From VFJQ01 sp044226525 (lineage in GTDB: Bacteria > Verrucomicrobiota > Verrucomicrobiia > Chthoniobacterales > Chthoniobacteraceae), in assembly GCA_044226525.1 (NCBI GenBank), contig JBGAGV010000007.1, positions 124,001 through 188,000 on the forward strand: 64,000 bases of DNA. The letters run 5' to 3'. A program made the position numbers and the translations under genes. Numbering within the stretch: position 1 is the first letter of the stretch; every line of letters begins with the position of its first letter. This document shows positions 50,331 to 59,498 of the stretch, one piece after another. The notes beneath the pieces were generated by a model that saw nothing but the letters and a program-made list of their open reading frames with translations, was not told where the DNA came from and made no database searches.

Positions 50331-53300
50331 ATGTCCCCGACTTCCTCCCTGCTGCCGACGGCTGGATCTGCGCGTGCGCGGAGAACGTCCGTCGTCGCAC
50401 AGCTCACGCTTTTCGTCGCCGCTACGCTGGTGGTGCTGCTCTGCGTCGTGCTGGCGGTGAGCTACATCGTCGGGCGCCGCGTGCTGCGTGACCAGATCGA
50501 CGACCGGCTATCAGCCATCGCGGAGAGCCGGCGCGATTTTGTGGCCGAGTGGGTAGGCCGTCAGAAGGATCGGGTCACTATTTTTGCCCTGCGGGGGGTG
50601 CTGCGAAACTTTCTCGAAAAGCACGTCGCTCAGCAATCGGAAGAACCGCAGCGAACCCAGTCGCAGGAAAATCTGGACGGGCATGTGCGTAGCGGAGCCG
50701 CTCTCGTCGCCCGCATCGTGAGCCGTGAAGGCCAGGTGCTGCTCAGCAGCGATTCAGCAGAAGTCGGACGCGATCTCTCAGGCGATCCCACTTTCCGCGC
50801 GGGACTCAAAGACGCGGCGATCAGCGTGCCTGCCCGGCAAGGCAACGCCTTCTTCGTGGACCTCGCGGCACCGACCCGCTGGGTGGACGGAAATCGCAAC
50901 ACGATTGGCGTCGTGATGCTGAAAGTAAGTGCTACTCCGCTCGCGACGGCCCTGCGTGAGCAAACCGGTCTGGGCACGACAGGGGAAGTGCTCCTCGGTG
51001 TGCGGGACAAAGGCCACGTGCGATTTCTGTTTCCTCCGCGCTATCGGCCCGACCTCGTTTTTGTCCCGCCAACCCAGGCGCCAGCCATGGCCGCCGCGAC
51101 CGAGGGCCGAAAGGCCTTTCAACATCATATCGATTATCGCGGCGAACCAGTGCTCACCGCCGCACGCCCGCTTGGCTACGGCGGATGGGGATTGATCGCC
51201 AAGATGGACCAGCGTGAAGCCTACGCGCCTATCGACCATTTGTGGAACCTGGTGCTCATGGTCGGCGTCGCTGCGGCGCTGGTCGGGCTCACGTGCGCCT
51301 ACCTGGCGGCACGCACTTTTGCCCTTCCCATTCGGCGGCTGGTCGCGGCAGCGGAGGCCGTCGCGCGAGGCGATCTGGATACTTCGGTGCCGGTGCACTC
51401 CGAAAACGAACTGGGCGTGCTCTCGGGAACCTTCAACGACATGACGGCCGCCTTGCGTCTGCGCACCATCGAGCGGGAAAAAGCAGAGGGCGACCTCAAG
51501 GCCGAGCGCACCCGGCTGCGCACGCTCGTCGATGTGCTGCCGCTATCGATCTACGTGAAAGATGCAGACGGCAAATTTGTCGTCGCCAATGCCGAATGCG
51601 CCCGCTCGATCGGCGTAAGCGGTCCGGATCAACTGATTGGCCGAACCGATGCGGATTTTTTCCCGCCGGCCATCGCGGCTTCTTTCCGCGCCGCGGAACA
51701 ACGGGTGCTGGCGGGGGAGCCGATCTTGAATCTGGAAGAAGACAGCGTGCACGCCGACGGCACTTCGCGCATCGAACTGACCTCGAAGGTTCCGCTTCGC
51801 GATAGCTCGGGCCACATCGTGGGACTGGTTGGTGTAAGCCGCGACATCACCCAGCGCCGCCGGGCCGAGCAGGCCGTGCGTGCAAGTGAAGAGCTGCTGC
51901 GCTCGATCACCGATCACACCGAAGACATCATCTTCGTGAAGGACCGCAACTCGCGGACGATCTTCAAAAACCCCGCGGGCTTGCGGGCGAATGCGCTCCC
52001 CGCGGAAAAAGTGATCGGGCGCAGCGATGCAGAGTTCGGTGCGGATCCGGAGCAGGTGGCGAAATTCCTTGCCGACGACCGCCGCATCATGGCCTCGGGC
52101 AGGACGGAGGTCGTTGAGGAAGTGCTCACTTCGGCCACGGGAAAAAAACACGTTTTGCTCACGACCAAGACCCCGCGTTTCGATTCGAGAGGCAAAGTCA
52201 TCGGGCTGGTGGGCGTCGCTCGCGACATCACCGCCCAAAAGATGGCCGAAGCCGCGCTCCGCGAGAGCGAGCAGCGGCTGCGCACTCTCGGTGACAACAT
52301 CCCCGGAGGAGCGATTTATCAGCTCATCGTTTCGCCGAGCGGACACGCCCACTACGCCTACATCAGCGCAGGGATCGAGCGCATCTTCGGCATTCCCACC
52401 GATCTCGTGCTGGGGGATCCGGAAGCGCTGTGGGGGCTCATTCTGGAAGAAGATCGGCCCCGCGTCGGCCAGGCACAGGCCGCCTCGGCACGCGCCATGA
52501 CTCCGTTTGATTGTGAATTTCGACAGCGGACGCTCCGAGGCGAGATCAAGTGGCTGCACGCCCGATCGACGCCGCGAAAACTGGAAGACGGCTCCCTCTG
52601 CTGGGACGGAGTGCTGACCGACATCACCGAGCGCAAGGCCGCGGAAGCAGCCGTGCTCGAAAGCAACCAACGCTATGAACTCGTGGTCAAAGGTGCCAAT
52701 GCCGGCATCTGGGATTGGGACGTCCCAGGCAAGCACGTCTACTACTCCCCGCGCTGGAAGGAAATGCGCGGCTTCGCGGAGAACGAAATCAGCAATCGCG
52801 AGGAAGAGTGGAGCGAGCGAATTCATCCCGAAGACCGGGTCCGCGTGATCGCGGCACTCCGCGCGCACGTGGCGGGGCAGACACCGATCTTTGCCGAAGA
52901 ATATCGCGTTCTGTGCAGGGACGGTTCATGGAAATGGGTCTCGGACCGGGGCGTCGCCCTGCGCAATGCCGACGGACAGGCCGTTCGCGTGGCTGGCTCG
53001 GAAACCGACATTCACGAACGCAAACGCGCGGAGGAGGAGATCAAGTCTTCTCTCCACGAGAAGGAGGTGCTGCTCCGCGAGATTCATCATCGGGTGAAGA
53101 ACAACCTTCAGATCGTCTCCAGCCTGCTAAACTTACAGGCGCGTGGTCATCCAGCGCTGGGCGGATTTTTCGCTGGCACCCGCGACCGGGTGCATGCCAT
53201 GGCGGCGGTGCACGAGCGGCTCTACCAAAGCGGCGACTTTGCGCGGATCGATCTCGGAGCGCATCTGAGCGCGCTGGCCCGTGCCCTCACTCGCGCCAAT

Positions 53301-53711
53301 GCCCCGGCGGGGGTGCGAGTGCAGCTCGACCTGAAGCTCCAGCCGATCACCGTGGAACTCAACGCCGCCGTGCCGCTGAGCCTGATAGCCAACGAACTCG
53401 TCCTCAACGCGCTCAAATACGCGTTCGCCGGCCGAAAGGACGGAACGCTCACAGTTTCTCTCCAAACCGACGGCGACCTCCGCGAACTCCTCGTGGCAGA
53501 CGACGGCCCCGGCATCCCGGCCACCATCGACCCGATGACGACGCGCTCCCTAGGCCTGCGCCTCGTGCGCGATCTGGCGCGCCAGATTCGGGCGGACTTG
53601 CGGATTGACAGCGCCGGGAGTGGCATGAAGGTCTGGATTCGTTGGCCCGCGCAGCCCGCACCGAGCGAGCGTGCGACGCCAGACGACCCGCCTGGCGTCC
53701 CCATCATATGA
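50331..53711 (+). CDS. Multi-PAS membrane sensor kinase with HisKA_2 domain
   Basis: 1126 residues. One transmembrane helix near 23-45 (VVAQLTLFVAATLVVLLCVVL), a large periplasmic part (about 46-300, double-CACHE-like; SREGQVLLSSDSAEVGRDLSGD), a second helix near 305-328, HAMP (about 325-378), then four PAS units (starts near 395, 520, 645 and 780; e.g. SIYVKDADGKFVVAN and YVYYSPRWKE-like VYYSPRWKEMRG). HisKA_2 has the phospho-His at 919/920 (EIHHRVKNNLQIV), and HATPase has NELVLNALKYAF (near 1021) and DDGPGIP. The following regulator overlaps by 4 bases and is its partner. The multi-PAS cytoplasmic part suggests several input signals. Confidence 0.9.
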   Translation: MSPTSSLLPTAGSARARRTSVVAQLTLFVAATLVVLLCVVLAVSYIVGRRVLRDQIDDRLSAIAESRRDFVAEWVGRQKDRVTIFALRGVLRNFLEKHVAQQSEEPQRTQSQENLDGHVRSGAALVARIVSREGQVLLSSDSAEVGRDLSGDPTFRAGLKDAAISVPARQGNAFFVDLAAPTRWVDGNRNTIGVVMLKVSATPLATALREQTGLGTTGEVLLGVRDKGHVRFLFPPRYRPDLVFVPPTQAPAMAAATEGRKAFQHHIDYRGEPVLTAARPLGYGGWGLIAKMDQREAYAPIDHLWNLVLMVGVAAALVGLTCAYLAARTFALPIRRLVAAAEAVARGDLDTSVPVHSENELGVLSGTFNDMTAALRLRTIEREKAEGDLKAERTRLRTLVDVLPLSIYVKDADGKFVVANAECARSIGVSGPDQLIGRTDADFFPPAIAASFRAAEQRVLAGEPILNLEEDSVHADGTSRIELTSKVPLRDSSGHIVGLVGVSRDITQRRRAEQAVRASEELLRSITDHTEDIIFVKDRNSRTIFKNPAGLRANALPAEKVIGRSDAEFGADPEQVAKFLADDRRIMASGRTEVVEEVLTSATGKKHVLLTTKTPRFDSRGKVIGLVGVARDITAQKMAEAALRESEQRLRTLGDNIPGGAIYQLIVSPSGHAHYAYISAGIERIFGIPTDLVLGDPEALWGLILEEDRPRVGQAQAASARAMTPFDCEFRQRTLRGEIKWLHARSTPRKLEDGSLCWDGVLTDITERKAAEAAVLESNQRYELVVKGANAGIWDWDVPGKHVYYSPRWKEMRGFAENEISNREEEWSERIHPEDRVRVIAALRAHVAGQTPIFAEEYRVLCRDGSWKWVSDRGVALRNADGQAVRVAGSETDIHERKRAEEEIKSSLHEKEVLLREIHHRVKNNLQIVSSLLNLQARGHPALGGFFAGTRDRVHAMAAVHERLYQSGDFARIDLGAHLSALARALTRANAPAGVRVQLDLKLQPITVELNAAVPLSLIANELVLNALKYAFAGRKDGTLTVSLQTDGDLRELLVADDGPGIPATIDPMTTRSLGLRLVRDLARQIRADLRIDSAGSGMKVWIRWPAQPAPSERATPDDPPGVPII

Positions 53712-54307
53712 GCAAAGCACGCATTCTGATCGTTGAAGATGAAGCTGTCACGGCGGCGGACCTTCACGACGAATTGACGACGCAGGGTTACGTGGTGGTG
53801 GGCACCGCCGACACAGCGGAGAGCGCTTTGCGCCTGGCCGAAGAAGGCAAGCCGGAGATCGTTCTGATGGACATCAACCTGGCCGGCACGGCCGACGGCG
53901 TGCATGCGGCGAGTGCGATGCGCGGGGCGGAGATTCCCGTGATCTTTCTTACCGCCCACTACGACGAGCGGACGCTCGCGCGGGCCAAAAAAGCCTCGCC
54001 GGTGGGTTACATCACCAAGCCATTCGAGCCGCATGAACTCCCCGTGGCCATCGAGATCGGCCTGGAGCGGCACCGTTCCGATCTGGAGCGCATGCAACTG
54101 CTACGCGAGATCCAGCAGACTCGCGAACAGGTGAGCCGGCTCCGTGGCTTGTTGCCCATCTGCGCGTGCTGCAAAAAGATCCGCGACGACGATGGTTACT
54201 GGCAGAGCGTCGAGGCGTATGTGGCCGCGCACAGTGACGCGACGTTCACGCACGGCTACTGCCCCGAGTGCGCGCGCAAGGTGCTGGAAGATTCCCAGCC
54301 CGGCTGA
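53708..54307 (+). CDS. Response regulator with C-terminal zinc-knuckle-like tail
   Basis: 199 residues from ATG 53708. Receiver domain with E10-D11-E12 and phospho-acceptor D55 in IVLMDINLAG, plus YITKPFE with the conserved Lys. After a coiled-coil stretch (about 120-147), the tail LLPICACCKKIRDDDGYWQSVEAY with HGYCPECARKVL has Cys152, Cys155, Cys185 and Cys188 in a C-x2-C...C-x2-C arrangement. This tail is seen on other signalling proteins, mostly phosphatase- or cyclase-linked, and probably binds zinc. No DNA-binding domain. The partner kinase is directly upstream, so this is one two-component system acting by protein contact. Confidence 0.85.
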   Translation: MSKARILIVEDEAVTAADLHDELTTQGYVVVGTADTAESALRLAEEGKPEIVLMDINLAGTADGVHAASAMRGAEIPVIFLTAHYDERTLARAKKASPVGYITKPFEPHELPVAIEIGLERHRSDLERMQLLREIQQTREQVSRLRGLLPICACCKKIRDDDGYWQSVEAYVAAHSDATFTHGYCPECARKVLEDSQPG

Positions 54308-54316
54308 CGAGTCGAG

Positions 54317-55333
54317 CTACTTCATCGCAATGACTGCGCTCTCGGCGCTGGGCGGCAGCGGATGAAGTGTGGCGTCGCGGAAGCCGCTCTCAGCCAGCAT
54401 CGCGCGGTATTCGGGGAAGGTGTAAGCGTCGCCTTCCGGCGTGGTGCCGAGCATCACCAGACTGAAGGTCGCGGCCGCCGGCGGGGAAACCCGGTCTTCA
54501 TTCGGCACAAACTCGACTATCACCACCCGCCCACCTGGGCGCAACGCAGCGTTCGCGCGACGGAGGAAGCGAGTGCAGTCGGCGACGTTGAAGTGGTGCA
54601 GGAAGTTAGGCACGAGCACCACGTCGTAGCCGGTGCCAAGATCGACCGTAAACGCATCGCCCACGATCTTGCTAAAGCGGCCAGCGAGGCCTGCCTTCGT
54701 CGCATTTTCCTCGGCCACCGCGAGCACCGATTCCCAATCAAGCGCGACGAGATGCGAACATGGATTCTTCTGCGCGAGCATGATCCCGTAAGTGCCGTGG
54801 CTGGCGGAGATATCGAGAATGCGCGTGGCACGCGTCGGATCCAGCGAGACGACTTCAGCCACACCGCGCGCGGCGGGAACCATGATCGGCGCCATGGCCT
54901 CGGCAAACTCGACCCAGACGGGGTGATCCGGAGCGGTGGTGCCGAGTTCGGAAGTGTGAAGGCGTCCAGCGCGGATCGTCGTGGCGAGTTCGCCGAATGC
55001 GGAAGTGATGCCGGGCGCGAGGAAGAACTTCGCGGAGTTCCCGACGTAAGCGGGTGAAGCGCGATCGAGGAAGGTCGCGGAGTCGAGCGTAAGAGCGTAA
55101 CGCGAGTCGGTCTTGGTGAGAAAGCCGGTGACGGTGAGATAGTCGCTGAGAATGCGAATGCCTCGCTCCGCACACTCACAGCGGGCCGCGATTTCGGCAG
55201 CAGTGGAAGGAGTGCTTCCGATCGCGGTGAAGAGGCCCAGATCGATGGCCGCCTTCAAGGCGCCGACCTTCTGGAACGCATTGATGGTTTCGAAGAAGAG
55301 CTGGGGCGAAGGAACGGTGGGAGACTCGGACAT
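54317..55333 (-). CDS. O-methyltransferase with N-terminal dimerisation domain
   Basis: 338 residues from ATG 55333 (MSESPTVPSPQLFFETINAF). An N-terminal winged-helix dimerisation domain (GALKAAIDLGLFTAIGSTPSTAAEIAARC in two blocks, then IRILSDYLTVTGFLTK) precedes the SAM-binding part: RILDISASHGTYGIMLA, LVALDWESVLAVAEENA, VVLVPNFLHHFNVADC and GGRVVIVEFVPNED. This is the plant/actinobacterial small-molecule O-methyltransferase architecture. The first motif lacks the usual GxGxG (D-I-S-A-S-H-G). A longer upstream start would fall within the ADP-ribosylglycohydrolase-like gene and is rejected. Substrate unknown. Confidence 0.85.
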   Translation of the reverse strand: MSESPTVPSPQLFFETINAFQKVGALKAAIDLGLFTAIGSTPSTAAEIAARCECAERGIRILSDYLTVTGFLTKTDSRYALTLDSATFLDRASPAYVGNSAKFFLAPGITSAFGELATTIRAGRLHTSELGTTAPDHPVWVEFAEAMAPIMVPAARGVAEVVSLDPTRATRILDISASHGTYGIMLAQKNPCSHLVALDWESVLAVAEENATKAGLAGRFSKIVGDAFTVDLGTGYDVVLVPNFLHHFNVADCTRFLRRANAALRPGGRVVIVEFVPNEDRVSPPAAATFSLVMLGTTPEGDAYTFPEYRAMLAESGFRDATLHPLPPSAESAVIAMK

Positions 55334-55379
55334 GATGGGAGACGTTAGCGGCAACCGGGGCACGGGCAATTCACCTGCG

Positions 55380-56465
55380 CTACTTCCTCGCGGCGGCTTC
55401 GCCGAGCTGGTGCGCGAGGGCGATCCATACTCGCGAATTTTCCAACCCATCGAGAAAACGTTCCGGGATTCCGGCAAGGCCGACCTGCGCACCGACGAGG
55501 GCGCCGGTGAGGATGGCGCGAGCCTGGTTCTGGCCACCGCTGTTGATGGCGTGCAGCACGGCAGACTCGAAATCGTCGCGGAACCGTGCAGCGAGGTAAT
55601 AGGCCGCGGGAAGCTGGTGATAGATCGCGCAGGGCATCCCATAGACGAGCGAGACCTTCCACGCAGGCTCGATGCGGATTTCCGGATCGGCGGCGGCCTC
55701 GGCAATATCAGAGGGCGTGAGCAACGCATCCGGCGAAGAAAAGCGGCCGGCGCGCGGAGGCTCGGCGCCTGGAGCTGGGACTTCGAGCCTACCGGAGGTG
55801 ACGGCGTGGAAAGGCAGTTCGCCCGACTTCACCAGCGCCATGAGCTTGTCGGAGATATGGGCGTCGAACGGTTCACCGGCAACAAGTTGGCCGAGCACGC
55901 ATCCGTAGGCAGTGGTCATGGCAACAATGGCTTCATCGCTTTGGGTGAGCACGCAGTTCGAGGAGACCGTCTCGGCAAGGCGGCGAGGATCGAGCGCATA
56001 ACGCACCGCCAGCACAAGGGCGCGTTCGACGGCTTCAGTCGTGTCGGCATGGCCGCCGGTCTCGTGCCACGAGGCGCCCTCCTTCACTCGGCGGCGCCAC
56101 GCTTCGCGGATCGACTGGCTGGTGTAGCCGCCGGGTCCATTCATCGACGTGCCGTCGAGTTGCGGGAAAAGGTCTTCATCGAGTCGGCGGCAAAAATCGG
56201 CCTCATCATAGCCGCCGCGCTCCACCACTGAGCGAAGGAGCATCGCGAGAATGATCCCTGCCTGCGAAAGCGCCCCGGCTTTCAGTCCCGCGTGATAACG
56301 GCCCGGCTTCGGATTGGTGTAGCCATCAATCCAAGGACCGTAATCGCGGCGCAGCTCGGCAAGATCGTAATACCAGTGCGGCCCGAGGCCGAGAGCGTCG
56401 CCGACGAGTGCTCCCATGATGGCGCCCGCGGCGCGATCCGCGAGAGGAGGATGAGACGTGCTCAT
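55380..56465 (-). CDS. J1-crystallin/ADP-ribosylglycohydrolase-like protein
   Basis: 361 residues. GALVGDALGLGPHWYYD is the opening of the ADP-ribosylglycohydrolase fold, and WHETGGHADTTEAVERALV and NSGGQNQARAILTGALVGAQVGLAGIP (two blocks) are typical of the J1-crystallin-like branch. Canonical enzymes carry a G-D-D near the N-terminus and GGDTD in the C-terminal half to bind two Mg ions; here that second site reads GGQNQ. Catalysis by the normal mechanism is therefore in doubt. It converges with nothing nearby and is followed on the same strand by the O-methyltransferase (46-base gap). Confidence 0.85.
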   Translation of the reverse strand: MSTSHPPLADRAAGAIMGALVGDALGLGPHWYYDLAELRRDYGPWIDGYTNPKPGRYHAGLKAGALSQAGIILAMLLRSVVERGGYDEADFCRRLDEDLFPQLDGTSMNGPGGYTSQSIREAWRRRVKEGASWHETGGHADTTEAVERALVLAVRYALDPRRLAETVSSNCVLTQSDEAIVAMTTAYGCVLGQLVAGEPFDAHISDKLMALVKSGELPFHAVTSGRLEVPAPGAEPPRAGRFSSPDALLTPSDIAEAAADPEIRIEPAWKVSLVYGMPCAIYHQLPAAYYLAARFRDDFESAVLHAINSGGQNQARAILTGALVGAQVGLAGIPERFLDGLENSRVWIALAHQLGEAAARK

Positions 56466-56539
56466 AACGAGTGTTTAGGAATGGTATAACCCGCGCGGAG
56501 AGGCTGGCAGATTTCCGCAAGCACGAGTAGAGGCTGCCC

Positions 56540-57337
56540 ATGCCCGAACTCGCCGAAGTCGAATACTACCGCAGACGCTGGGACCCCGGCATCGGAGAGC
56601 GCATCGACAAGGTGATGCTCAACGGGGCGAAACGAATCTTCCGCGGCAGCGAGCCGAAAAAGATCGAGGAAGCCTTGTCCGGCGCGAAGCTTCTCAGTTC
56701 GGAAGCTCATGGGAAGCAGATGCTTTTTCACTTTTCCAAAGACGCATGGCTTGGCGTGCATCTCGGCATGACCGGCGAACTGCGGGTGGAAACGCCGGAG
56801 TTTCATCCGGGGAAGCACGATCATCTCGTGCTGCGGCAGAAGAAGCGGGCACTGGTGTTTTCTGATGCGCGAATGTTTGGACGGTTGCGATTTCATCACG
56901 GCAAAACCGCGCCGAAGTGGTGGACGGAACTGCCACCGGCAGTGCTCTCGCGGGAGTTCACGCTGGAGCGGTTTCGCGAGATCCTGCAGCGAAGAAAGCG
57001 CGCACCGTTGAAGGCGGTGCTATTGCTGCAGGAGTTCTTCCCCGGCGTGGGCAACTGGATGGCGGACGAGATCCTATGGCAGGCCCGGGTGAACCCGCGC
57101 ACGCACGCAGGCGCACTCGATGCGGCGACACAACGGACCTTGTGGGAGACGACGCGGAAGGTTTGTCAGGTGGCGTTGAAGACGATCGGTCCGGATTGGG
57201 GCGATCCGCCGAAGAACTGGCTGATGCATCGCCGGTGGAAAGACGGCGGCACCTGCCCGCGGGATGGGACGAAGCTGAAGCGGGAAACGATCGGCGGGCG
57301 GACCACCGCGTGGTGCCCGGAGTGTCAGACGAAATGA
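56540..57337 (+). CDS. mutM: Formamidopyrimidine-DNA glycosylase/Nei-type DNA repair enzyme
   Basis: 265 residues. MPELAEVE gives the N-terminal Pro2 and Glu3 needed for glycosylase/lyase catalysis; EAHGKQMLFHF has the catalytic Lys; HLGMTGELRV and DARMFGRL are conserved; PGVGNWMADEILWQARVNP is the helix-two-turns-helix motif. The zinc finger at 239-262 reads C-x2-D-x16-C-x2-C, with Asp242 replacing the usual second Cys. Asp can bind zinc, so the finger may still fold. It excises oxidised purines (Fpg) or pyrimidines (Nei); the sequence does not decide firmly. Confidence 0.85.
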   Translation: MPELAEVEYYRRRWDPGIGERIDKVMLNGAKRIFRGSEPKKIEEALSGAKLLSSEAHGKQMLFHFSKDAWLGVHLGMTGELRVETPEFHPGKHDHLVLRQKKRALVFSDARMFGRLRFHHGKTAPKWWTELPPAVLSREFTLERFREILQRRKRAPLKAVLLLQEFFPGVGNWMADEILWQARVNPRTHAGALDAATQRTLWETTRKVCQVALKTIGPDWGDPPKNWLMHRRWKDGGTCPRDGTKLKRETIGGRTTAWCPECQTK

Positions 57338-57417
57338 CGCGGACGGGCGCGGATCGGCCGCCGGACCATCACGCACTTACCACCCACGAAGTGGCGCGCT
57401 GATCGGACTCCCTTGCC

Positions 57418-58872
57418 CTACCCGCCGTAGCTGCTCTCGACGCGATGAGCGGCGTCCTTGTAGCCGTAATCGACTTCGATGATCTGCTTCAGCGCGTTGA
57501 GATAATCGTCCTTCTTGCCCATCTTTTCATAGACGAGCGCGAGGTCGTAGAGAGTGTCTTTCTTGACCGTGTCCATCGCGACCATTTCGGAGGCTGCGGC
57601 CTGGAACTGGTTGGACGCCATGTCGAGCATGTTCTTCTGCACGAAACAGCGACCGAGCAGACTCATGGCCCGCAGGCGCGTGTTCGGATTCTGCCGGGCT
57701 TTTTGCAGCTCGGGAATGGCATCGTTGAAATTGCCCGAAGCGAGGAGAAGCTCGCCGAGTTCGAAGCGGAGCTGGAGATCGGTCGGGTTGCGCTCCACGC
57801 GACGCTTGGCTTCCTCGATTTGCGTCGCGGCGCGCTGCTGTTTGCGTTCCTCAATGGTCGCGCGCAGCGTTTCGACTTCCTGCTGATAAGTCGCGGCGTC
57901 CTCGTGCTGATCGCCACCGGCGGCGAGCCAGTCGGTGAGTTCCTGAATGCGCGCCTCGGCGGCACTGATTTCAAATTCAACCTGCTTGAGCTGGAGATCG
58001 CTGACACGCCGCGCCACGGCAGGGTCGGCACCGTTCACAACGGTGTTGATGTGCATGTAATACCACAGCGCGCCATTGAGGCTTTCGAGATCACCCTTCT
58101 GCTCGAGCTGCTCGTCCCAGAGCTTGGCGATGCGTTTGCTCAGATCGACGTTGTTTTGATCGGCCTCCCACTGCGGGCTCAGCTCGGCGAGCTGATTGGC
58201 GATCATCTCCAGATCTTTCACCACGCGGCTCTTTTCTTCGAGCGACTTGGCTTGCTCCTTGTTGGCCATCAGGTCGCGATAGCTGCTCGCCTTTTCCCAG
58301 CCGCCGCTCTTCATCGAAGCCTGCGCACTGGCGTCCTTGCCGCGCTTGAGCGCGATGAGATCCGCCGGGTTCAGCTCGCTGATCTTGGTGTAAATATTGA
58401 CCGCCTTATCCGCGAGACCCATGGCGAGGTATTGCTCGGCCAGCTCGTGCATGAGCTTGGTGTCCTTCGGATTTCCCTCCACGATCGTTTCCATCGCAAA
58501 GGAAGCAATCTCCGGCAGTTCGGCCGCCTTGGCCGCATCCCGCAGCAGTTGGTTTGCCTGGACGTTGTAGGGATCGGTTTCGAGCGTCTTTTCCGCCAGC
58601 TCCATCGCGGAGATGGGGTCCTTCTTCAGCATGCTCGAACCTTTGAGCGAAGCCGTGCTCAGACCGGAGAGGAAACTCTTGCGCCCTTTCGTGGCGGAGA
58701 TTTCCGCACGGCGGAGGACTTTGCGGCCATCGAGAAAGGCCGGAAACTCCTTCAGCACGGCTGAGAGAAGCGAAATGGCATAACCGTAGTTGCGCAATTC
58801 GACCGCACTACAGGCCTTCAGCCAGAGGGCGCGCTTTTCTTCGGAGAGTTCCTTGTCGGAGATGATGGGCAT
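57418..58872 (-). CDS. TPR-repeat protein
   Basis: 484 residues from ATG 58872 (MPIISDKELSEEKRALW). Repeated helical hairpins with the TPR pattern: AVELRNYGYAISLLSAVLKEFP, AMELAEKTLETDPYNVQANQLL, LAEQYLAMGLADKAVNIYTKISELNP and FELGELLLASGNFNDAIPELQKAR (each near 20 residues of a longer unit). A central coiled-coil section (about 300-370; EAEARIQELTD-like AAEARIQELTDW and QEVETLRATIEERKQQ) separates the two TPR groups. No signal peptide, so a cytoplasmic scaffold. The gene is followed downstream in transcription by nothing close; a small membrane protein gene lies upstream on the same strand. Confidence 0.8.
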   Translation of the reverse strand: MPIISDKELSEEKRALWLKACSAVELRNYGYAISLLSAVLKEFPAFLDGRKVLRRAEISATKGRKSFLSGLSTASLKGSSMLKKDPISAMELAEKTLETDPYNVQANQLLRDAAKAAELPEIASFAMETIVEGNPKDTKLMHELAEQYLAMGLADKAVNIYTKISELNPADLIALKRGKDASAQASMKSGGWEKASSYRDLMANKEQAKSLEEKSRVVKDLEMIANQLAELSPQWEADQNNVDLSKRIAKLWDEQLEQKGDLESLNGALWYYMHINTVVNGADPAVARRVSDLQLKQVEFEISAAEARIQELTDWLAAGGDQHEDAATYQQEVETLRATIEERKQQRAATQIEEAKRRVERNPTDLQLRFELGELLLASGNFNDAIPELQKARQNPNTRLRAMSLLGRCFVQKNMLDMASNQFQAAASEMVAMDTVKKDTLYDLALVYEKMGKKDDYLNALKQIIEVDYGYKDAAHRVESSYGG

Positions 58873-58965
58873 GGGTGGGGAAGAAGTTCGTGAAATCAAC
58901 GGCATCCGGAGGACGCCACGGACCCCATATCACTAGGGGGGAACGGCTGCCAGTCTTTTGAAAGA

Positions 58966-59154
58966 CTACTGTGGGAGCTTGTCGCTCTCGTCCTTTTTCC
59001 GCTGCGGACCGCTGCCAATGTAGCCCTTCAAGAGTTCGTATTCCTTCTTGGAGTTCTCTTTGAAATCCGCCGGACCATGCTCGAAGAGAACCGTGAAAAC
59101 GAACGTCGCGGCGAGGAAGATAGCGAACCAAAAAGCGGATCGAATAAGGCCCAT
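58966..59154 (-). CDS. Small membrane protein
   Basis: 62 residues from ATG 59154 (MGLIRSAFWFAIFLAATFVF). One transmembrane helix (about 4-24), then a charged cytoplasmic or periplasmic tail (EHGPADFKENSKKEYELLKGY, ending DESDKLPQ). A frame opening at 59211 adds a Ser/Pro segment with no signal and is rejected. The gene sits 93 bases upstream of the TPR gene in the same direction and may belong to its transcription unit. Small single-pass proteins of this kind often accompany TPR scaffolds in PVC bacteria, but no function is known. Confidence 0.6.
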   Translation of the reverse strand: MGLIRSAFWFAIFLAATFVFTVLFEHGPADFKENSKKEYELLKGYIGSGPQRKKDESDKLPQ

Positions 59155-59498
59155 AGGGTCAGATGATGGGAAAGGTGAATCGGAGCTACCGCAGGAGCCG
59201 CGCCTCGGCAATGGTCAAAGTGAAAGAGTTGGGGGCGAAGGACTCTCACTGGAAGGCCGAGCGGCGTGGGCGGACCGGAAAGACGGAAGCCACTTTTGGG
59301 AGCTTCCAGTCTCAAGAGGTTGACCACCATAGGTTCATTCGTGGTGATTTTTCAAGTCCGATCAAGTTGGATTAACTTGGATTGCTTCTGTAGGCAATCT
59401 TGCCAATCCGCTCCTCCTCCAGTCTCAATAAATATGCCCAAACCCATTCCATGATACCCTAAGAACGCGAACCCGCAACCCGATTTCCAAAGCGCCGC
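59155..59498. other. Gene-free stretch of 344 bases
   Basis: Upstream of the small membrane protein gene and downstream of the giant repeat protein. I see GGAAGC...GCTTCC (59285-59307) and ACCAC...GTGGT (59323-59345), weak hairpins, the second followed by a short T run that could help terminate the giant gene. No coding frame is convincing. Confidence 0.45.

Noticed and set aside
59155..59498. Possible strong terminator after the giant gene
   Set aside because: The hairpins have only 5-6 bp stems and long loops; too weak to claim.
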